NCBI GenBank assembly: GCA_023512835.1
Contig: CM042088.1
Span: forward strand, 41,371,524 to 41,435,523
Direction: 5' to 3'
From: Taxillus chinensis
Taxonomy: Eukaryota; Streptophyta; Magnoliopsida; Santalales; Loranthaceae
DNA length: 64,000 bases
Below, in pieces: positions 56,691-64,000 of the stretch (position 1 is its first letter; each line of letters starts with the position of its first letter). Under the pieces are notes generated by a model. It did no database searches. It saw only the letters and a list, made by a program, of their open reading frames with translations, and was not told the origin of the DNA. Position numbers and translations under genes: made by a program.

Positions 56691-59600
56691 GGAAAATGTT
56701 AAAAAACAGCGGGGCAAAGGAAAGCCTCCAGGAAGTAGTGTCTGGGGTGGATTCTTTGGAAACTCAGAAAGTCGAACAAGTAAAGCCAGTGAATGTGGAT
56801 GAAAACGGTGGGGATAATGCTTTTATGATAACTCTACCTGGTAAAAATGCATTTTCTGATGAAGTGATTGCATTCAAGCCTGAAGCTTTGTAGCAAAAAC
56901 ACGTTCTGGAGCTGAAACAAACTTCTGAGAATGCTAATCTCGCTGCCAAGGAAGCTTTTTTTTCTCAGGCAATCAAGTCCCAGGACATTGATTAGAAAAA
57001 AGGCCAGGCTGAGGTTGAAGCAACACCGATACATAGGAAAAAGGAAACTGGTGTGAATACTTAATCACAAAATTGGATGCTGTTCTTGAACAGGCTGAAA
57101 ATTACCTCCGTTCTCCAATTTGCTGTATCATGGGTCGTGTTGAGGCTGGAAAAACAAAGCTGTTGGACTGTATTTGAGGTACTAATGTATCACTCAGCAA
57201 ATACCAAATAGGTGCAACCTATTTTCCTGCAGAGAACATACATGAATGAAAAGCCGATGCAAAGTTGAAAGTCTCAGGTTTATTGATTATTGACATCCCA
57301 GGACATGAATCATTTGCTAATGTACGGTCATGGGGCTCTAGTTTATGTGACATTGCAATTGTAGTGGTTGACATTATGCATGGCTTGCAACCACAATATA
57401 TCAGAATACTCGATCTCTTGAAAATGAGAAGTACAGAATTCATTGTTGCTTTAAATAAGGTGAGAATTACAATACCCAGTTGTAGTCCTTCATATGCATG
57501 CACGTGTTCATTGCATAATTTATCTTATAGCTTTTATGATTTCTTAAAATACATAATGGTTGACAGACTGTATGGGTGGAAAGCTTGTCATGATGCGCCA
57601 TTTGTAAGGGCATGGAACCAACAATCTAAACATGTGCAAATGAGTTCAATTGGCGCCTTGAGCTGGTGAAGATTTTTTTACTTACATATTTCACATACTC
57701 TGCATCTGTTTGGCAAATTTTTTATGCTTCATTCGTGAATATTTCTAGATCATTAGACTTCCAGACAAAGGGATTTAATACTGAATTGTACTATAGAAAC
57801 AAAGAAATGGGGTAAACTTTTAGCATTGTACCTATGAGGGCTATTGTATCTTGTAGTCTTGTCTTAAGTCATAGATAGTTTGAGTTTGAGTGTAAGTGGT
57901 GCAAATCCTAGAGCATTACATACTCTTCCTGTTATCTAGTTTGTCTTTGGCATTACAGTTGCGAGGGCCTACCAGATTTGTTATTTTTGTTGGTTTAATG
58001 GACTCAGAAAACAATGGAGAAACTTACCTTTAGTCATGAAGTGAAGGTACAAGTTTTTTTGTTGTTTTACTTATTTTTTTTTATAAGTAAGAGAATTTAT
58101 TCATTCACGAGAATCAAAACGCACACAAGAAGTGCACGATAGGCGAGAATACAAAAACGAAAACAACAACTCAATCAAAAAGAGTAACCATCCACCACAT
58201 CCCAAATGGAGGAATAACACATCCTGCCCGAAGCATACAACCAATCACCCAAAGAACGAAAAAAAGTACAAGAAAGCTCAGCAGCGGGCCGCTCCGTATC
58301 CTCAAAAACACGCGCGTTCCGCTCCCGCCAAATACTCTAAAGGAGGCAATGAGGGACGGCTAGCCACACTGCCGAATGCCGCCCCACGCTGCTCAACCAC
58401 CCGACAAACAACGCACGAAGTGACGAGGGCATCACCCACGAGATGCCGAAAAGACCCAAAATCAGATCCCACAAACTCCTGGCATAAGGACAATGAAGGA
58501 AGAGATGATCGACATGCTCCGACGAAGATTTGCACATGTAACACCAACTAACCAAAACAAAGCCCCGGCGCCGCAGATGATCTACAGTCAAAATCTTCCC
58601 CAAGACAGCAGTCCAAGCAAAGAAGGCCACCCTAGAGGGCACCCGCGCCTGCCAAACACTCCGCCAAGGAAAACTCTCAGTGCGGGAAGGTGAGAGCACA
58701 GAGTAAAAACTCCGAACCAGGAACCCATGCTCCCGAGAGGGGTGCCATCACATCCTATCCAAGGCAGGACGCGCGACAGGAACCGAGTACAAGGTATCAA
58801 AGAAGGAAGAAAAAATCTCCAGCTCCCAATCCTGCGCAGCGCGCATAAACAACACCTCCCACTGCATGTGAGGACCCCGGCGACAATGAACATCCGCCAC
58901 AAAAGCCTCAGGAGATCGAGCAAGACGAAACAACTCGGGATACACGAGCTTAAGTGGGGACTCTCCACACCACACATCATGCCAGAAACGGATCGTAGTC
59001 CCAGCCCCCAACTCGTACACCACAAACCGAGAGAAAGACTCCCACCCCTGACGGATGAATTTCCACAACCCCAATTCATGGGGACCACGAGACAACAAAG
59101 AGATCCATCCCTCACGCGCAACTCCATACTTGGAGGCAATAACCTCCCGCCATAGCGCCCCTCGCTCTGCCCCAAAACGCCAAAGCCATTTCCCCAGGAG
59201 AGCAGTGTTAAAACGACGCAAATCTTGAAGAGCCAAACCACCAGAAGAAAGAGGTCGACACACCTCCTCCCACCGAACCAAAGGAATCCGAGGCACGCCA
59301 GCCACAGAGTCCCACAAGAAACGCCGTTGGATGCGCACCATGCGCGAAGCCACATACGCGGGGAGAGGAAACAGGGAAAGGAAGTAGGTCGGCAAGCTGA
59401 AAAGGGTGCTTCAAATCAAAGTAAGCCGCCCTCCTTTGGAGAGATAAAGGCGCTTCCAAGCGGTCAAACGCCACTCCATCCGCTCCAAAACAAGCTCCCA
59501 AATAGCAGAAGTCCGAAAGGATGCCCCCAAGGGAAGCCCCAAATACAACAGGGGAAGCTGAGCAGTCGAGCACCCCAAGATATCAGCCAGAACCCCCATA

Positions 59601-62600
59601 GAAGGCACCTCTCCAACAGGAACCAGCACGGATTTGCTGAGGTTAATCCGCAGGCCCGAAACAGCCTCAAACCAGACAAGAACAGACCGCAGATGAAAAA
59701 GATGGCCCGGATCCGCCTCGCACATCACAAGAGTGTCATCAGCAAAAAGCAGATGAGAGACTGCGAGTGACCCACTGCCTGGACCACCAACCGAAAAACC
59801 AGAAAGAAGACCAGTCAAAGAAGCCTTCCCCACCAGGCCACTAAAACCCTCCATAACAAGAACAAACAGCATAGGCGACAAAGGGTCTCCCTGTCGCAAG
59901 CCTCGAGAACTCGAGAAGAAACCGCAAGGATAGCTATTGACAAGCACCGAAAATCGAGCAGTGGAAATACAAAAGGAGATCCACTGCTGCCACCTAGCTG
60001 AGAAGCCACACCACTGAAGGACATAGAGCAGAAACCCCCAATGCACATGATCGTAGGCCTTCTCCAAGTCAAGCTTACACAACACCCCTGGAAAGACAGC
60101 CTTGAGGCGACTATCAAGGCACTCGCTCGCGATGAGAACAGGATTCAAGATCTGCCGACCCGGCACAAAGGCACTCTGCGCAGGAGAGATCAGCTTCCCC
60201 AAAACAGACTTTAACCGGTTAGCAAGGAACTTAGCAAGGATTTTGTACACGCTCCCCACCAAACTGATAGGCCGAAAATCCTTAAGGACCTCCGCCCCGG
60301 GCTTCTTCGGGAGGAGAGCCACAAAAGTCGCGTTGAGGCTACGCTTAAAACGGCAATGCTCCTGAAACTCTGCACAAACACCCAATACATCACACCGCAA
60401 GACAGCCCAACAGTGCTGAAAGAAAGCCAACGGAAACCCATCCGGACCAGGAGCCTTATCCCCCTTGCACCCTCGCACCACGGACAACACCTCCTCCTCC
60501 TCAAACGGCCGATCAAGCCACCCAACATCCGCCTCGGAAAGGGTATCGAAAGAAAGCCCATCAAGACTAGGACGGGAACGCTCCTCCTCCCGAAAAAGAG
60601 TCTCATAAAAATCCACAACATGTTCCCGAATATCCTCCTGACTGGAAGAGACAACACCATCAATGTGCAGCCGACTAATGGTGTTGACATTCCTATGAGA
60701 GTTAGCTATGCAGTGAAAGATCTTGGAGTTCTTATCACCCTCACGCAGCCACAAAGAGCGAGATTTCTGCCGCCAAGAAACCTCATCCATCAAAAGCACC
60801 CTCTCCTCCGCTGATAAAGGCCGAAGCAAAGCCAACTCCTCGAGAGCGCCCAAAGCTGTCATCAAAGAGTGCTTCCGAATACCAACCTGGCCAAAGACAG
60901 AAGCATTCCACAGTTTCAAATCCCCCTTCAACAACCTCAACTTCGAGGCAAGCACGTGGCTCGGGGTGCCTGCAACACGATAGGACGCCCACCAAGACTG
61001 CACTCTATCCACAAAACCATCTGCAAGAAGCCACATATTCTCAAACCGGAATGGACGAACACACGAAGGTGAAGGACCACACTCCAGGAGAACCGGAAAG
61101 TGATCAGAACCCCAACGACTGAGCCTCGACTGACGAAGATGCACAAAACGCCCAATACTGGTATGGTGTGATAAAAGTTTGATTCTAAGTTTTATATATA
61201 TTGCGCAGTGTACAATACTGAAAGTTAAGGTTATACTTTATAGAAGGCCATTGAACAACCGTTGATGTTGTATTAGTTACAGGTGTGCTCCATGAAGGTG
61301 ATCCAATAGTTGTCTGTGGCATGCAGGCAAGTATCTACCACCTTCTATTTATCTTCATAAGCTAAAATTCATGTTCTTTAATTTCTGATTAGTTAATTAT
61401 TATAGGGGCCAGTTGTGACAACAATTAGAGCTTTACTGAATAGAGGGCGGAGACCTCAGACCTCTGGATTGTCAGTTGCTCGATTTTTAAATTTTACTTT
61501 GTTCTATAATAGAATATTTGTTTTATATTTATAATTTAGATGAAAATTTTGGCTTTCAACCTACCTTTCATTTTCGTTTTCTGATTTCTCATGTAATTTT
61601 TTTAAAAATAAGCATAATTATTTTGTGTTTTTATGATCTGAAAGAACCTCTGCAGGGAGACGTGTCTCAATCCATTGATGCTCTTAGTTAATATTATTAG
61701 AAAACTTGGCATTAACATTCACAACAATGCCTGCTAAAAAAATTCCTGTCTTCCAGTTTGCCTTGGCACTCATTAGTGTTTCAGAAATTTCATCATCATT
61801 TAAATAGATCAGCCATGAAGTTGAATTTTGCGAAAAATGAATGGTTCATTTAATTATAGCCATTTGATGGTATATTTGGTTTGGTGGCTTTTTTAATCCA
61901 GAGAACCTACCTTCATCACAAAGAAATAAAGGCTGCCCAAGGTATCATGATCACTGGGCAGGTGATTTTAACTCCCACAAAATCATGGCTACAGCTATTC
62001 AAAAACATGGATACCAATCTTTTTAATATTTGTTTGTAAGTGTGTTCTATATAATTGTACCCTTGTCATAAAACATGGTGCAGGTGAAATTATTTTGCTG
62101 GGATTTGAACATGCTGTTACTTGTACTATTCTGTATATAGTTTGGCCTGATGATGATTCAGAGGATGTAAAGGAAAGAGCTATGAAATTGGTCATGAGCA
62201 GGGTTAACAAGAACTGTGAGGGAGTATGTTCAAGCATGATATCCACACTTGGGCCTTCGGAAGTTAGCTGATGCAGCAGTTTTCCCATGTCTTTGGAATT
62301 TTACCAACATGTGTATTTGACTACAAGGATCCAATTATCTTGGGAGTTAAGAGTTCTCTCAGGTGTTGCAAGGGTTTATTTTATTTTGTTTACATTTTTT
62401 CTTCCATATATATGGTGGTTGATTGATATATGACTAGTTTTCCTGAGCCAGATGAAGGCCTCCGTACTATGTTTTGGCTTCGCAAGATTTTGCACATCTA
62501 GGTAGGTGTTAAAAGTCTACAAACTTTTATACTAAAACCAATTGTCAATGGATGGGTAACCTCAAAAATAAATTAATTAATTATAAGGTTAGAAAATTTT

Positions 62601-63660
62601 CTATGTGAGATTATAAAACTCATGATGAGTTTTACACGTAAATATTAGACACATGAAGTACATGTGTTACTCTATTAACGTATAGATTTCTGAACAAAAT
62701 AAAATTGAATTTTTTTAAAATGACATTCAGGAAATTTTGAAATGAAACCCTTTGAATTACTTTGAAAGAGGAATTTCATCTCAAAGGAATTGGAGATGAC
62801 TTTCATCTTGAAATTCAAAGGAATTGAATTTCAGGAATTTTTATCTTTAAGTTGCATATCTCAAAGTAAAGCTTATATTTTGAAGTAAATTTTAACATTA
62901 TAAAAGGATGTTATTTACCGTACATAGTAAATTTATTTCTCGAGCTCTATATGTGATGGCCAATTGATTTACTTCTCAGGTCTTATCTATAATGTTACTC
63001 ATGAGTTGTTGTCGCTTGCCACCCATATTTTATTGTTTTGCTTTTGCGAAGTATGGACCATATCTCCATAAATCCTGCATCTTGTTTTAGTCAAAAAGGA
63101 GATATAAGGGCAGGACCTATTATAATAGTTTTCAATTCTTAATTCTCAATATTATAATTAATATTTTGTTTAGTTATTATCAATTATAAATATTCAAATT
63201 AGGAATTTATTATTATATTTTAATTTTTTCAGTTAATTAATTGAATTATTTGAGATAGAATTTGAATAAATTATATTATCTTTTTTTATATTGTTGGATT
63301 TTAATCAAAAATTTTAGCCGTTTCATCTCAAAATCAACTGGCAAAGTGACATCGAGATTATCTTAATTAATTATAAGAATAAATAATTTCCAATGAGATT
63401 ATATATCTTAACTAGGCTTTAGATCTTATAAAATAATTTGGGACTTAAATGTGTCATTAATAGTATTTAATATATGATCAATTACTTGTTAATATTTGCA
63501 CAATACTAGCTAGTATATTTAAAACATTCTTTTTTAGGTTGCAACTCCAATTTGCATTCCACAAGGGTTTTATTGATATAGGTCAAATAACATTTATTGA
63601 AATAAACCATAATGCAATTGATTATGCCAAGAAGAAAGACGAGGTTGCTATGTTCTAGGG
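56690..63660 (+). pseudogene. eIF5B (pseudogene): Non-processed pseudogene of translation initiation factor eIF5B
   Basis: Relict exons appear in order. The linker has LPGKNAFSDE (about 56835). The G domain at 57078-57460 has [55 protein letters not shown] and EFIVALNK. The next exons read [13 protein letters not shown] (57567), KGFNTELYYRNKEMG (about 57765) and PDLLFLLV-stop-WTQKTMEKLTFS (about 57970-58046). Later exons read CTILKVKVI, a 7-base insertion, then TTVDVVLVTGVLHEGDPIVV (61209-61326); GPVVTTIRALL (61406); TYLHHKEIKAAQGI (61905); FEHAVTCTILYIVWPDDDSE with KLVMSRV further on (62100-62260); CVFDYKDPIILGVK (about 62310); and GFIDIGQITFIEINHNAIDY (about 63565). Introns are retained, so it arose by DNA duplication. 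Disabling changes are many: stops, frameshifts, loss of the switch I segment, a deletion before CVFDYKDP, GHVDTGK changed to GRVEAGK and DTPGH to DIPGH. The final exons may lie beyond the window. Confidence 0.88.
58072..61165 (-). mobile_element. 5'-truncated L1-type LINE with nearly open ORF2, inside the eIF5B pseudogene
   Basis: On the minus strand one frame runs from the end of the endonuclease (SDHFPVLLE) through reverse transcriptase to the C-terminal zinc-binding region. RT motifs include GDKAPGPDGFP, LNATFVALLPKKPGAEVLKD, FRPISLVGSVYKILAKFLAN, KLDLEKAYDHV, GLRQGDPLSPMLF and LLFADDTLV (the FADD catalytic box). The C-terminus has CYMCKSSSEHVDHLFLHCPY and SIWRERNARVFED. I find three in-frame stops (59413-59411, 58750-58748, 58339-58337) and no frameshift. 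At least two fit single transitions (CGA to TGA; TGG to TAG). The A-tail appears as a T run at 58072-58082. ORF1 and most of the endonuclease are absent. It is GC-richer than its surroundings. It sits between the relict donor at 58046 and acceptor at 61208 of the pseudogene. Confidence 0.92.
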
Positions 63661-64000
63661 TAAGATTGTAAAATAATTGAACTCTTGTTTAAATTGTATT
63701 TGAATGTCTATTACACTTCATAAGATACTTAAACACAAAAGCATGCACATAGTATGAAGGCACGTGAGTAATATACCACTATACCAGATAAAGTGAGCTC
63801 AGTAATAGTAGTAGTAATCTTCTTTTTTGCTACCTATCCCTCACCCTTCCCTTGGCTTCCCCTCCTATGCGCTGGCACTATTTTGATAAAGGCTAGGGTT
63901 GCATTATTATCCAATGATATAATCTTTCCGAAGGTTACCCATCTCAGGATTTCTTTGGCCTCTACCTTTTAACCCTGTGGTTATTTGTTGTACCTTAACA
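63661..64000. other. Window end, no recognisable gene
   Basis: This is AT-rich and then C/T-rich sequence after the last eIF5B-like exon. The remaining eIF5B C-terminal exons are not visible here. Confidence 0.4.

Noticed and set aside
56636..63660. eIF5B as a functional gene interrupted only by the LINE
   Set aside because: There are stops, frameshifts, a missing switch I segment and a mutated P-loop in exons outside the LINE.

Overview
This window is plant nuclear DNA from an AT-rich scaffold. The evidence is long, canonical GT-AG introns, plastid and ER proteins typical of flowering plants, plant L1-type LINEs, Ty3/gypsy remnants, TIR elements and an assembly gap of exactly 500 N. The species cannot be fixed from the sequence. 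I saw no prokaryotic features, CRISPR array, rRNA or tRNA.

Layout. (1) 1-8.5 kb, + strand: an RZ-1-type RNA-binding protein gene (RRM plus CCHC knuckle). Its RRM is split by a 5.3-kb intron holding a decayed minus-strand Ty3/gypsy element, which carries a TIR element and a 5'-truncated LINE with a clear 12-bp target-site duplication. (2) 8.5-14.1 kb: intergenic, with MITE-like and minisatellite-like sequence. (3) 14.1-15.9 kb, - strand: a frameshifted kelch-type gene, then the 3' end of an unrecognised helical-repeat-like gene cut by the gap at 15905-16404. (4) 18.8-21.0 kb, + strand: a complete five-exon DAD1 gene (oligosaccharyltransferase subunit) whose first intron can only be spliced as GC-AG. 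(5) 22.4-26.0 kb: decayed TE coding sequence, a Ty3/gypsy RNase H-integrase remnant, strong hairpins and a broken RING-H2 fragment. (6) 26.5-32.1 kb, + strand: a six-exon chloroplast Obg GTPase gene (OBGC) with a one-base frameshift in a G6 run. (7) 34.8-49.3 kb, - strand: an 11-exon HBS1-like ribosome-rescue GTPase gene reconstructed with consistent phases to 711 aa. Its introns hold two LINE fragments and several tandem duplications. (8) 51.9-55.3 kb, + strand: a P-class pentatricopeptide repeat gene of about 600 aa that probably starts with a 6-nt coding exon. (9) 56.7-63.7 kb, + strand: a non-processed, heavily mutated eIF5B pseudogene, with a 3.1-kb minus-strand LINE in one of its relict introns.

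The genes are not an operon. OBGC and HBS1 converge, and HBS1 and the PPR gene diverge. OBGC (plastid ribosome assembly), HBS1 (stalled-ribosome rescue) and the eIF5B pseudogene are all translation GTPases, but nothing in the sequence suggests that their proximity is more than coincidence. I found no convincing new biological system. The most useful observations are gene-model and evolutionary ones: the GC-AG intron, the OBGC indel, the eIF5B pseudogene and the nested or duplicated intron content.
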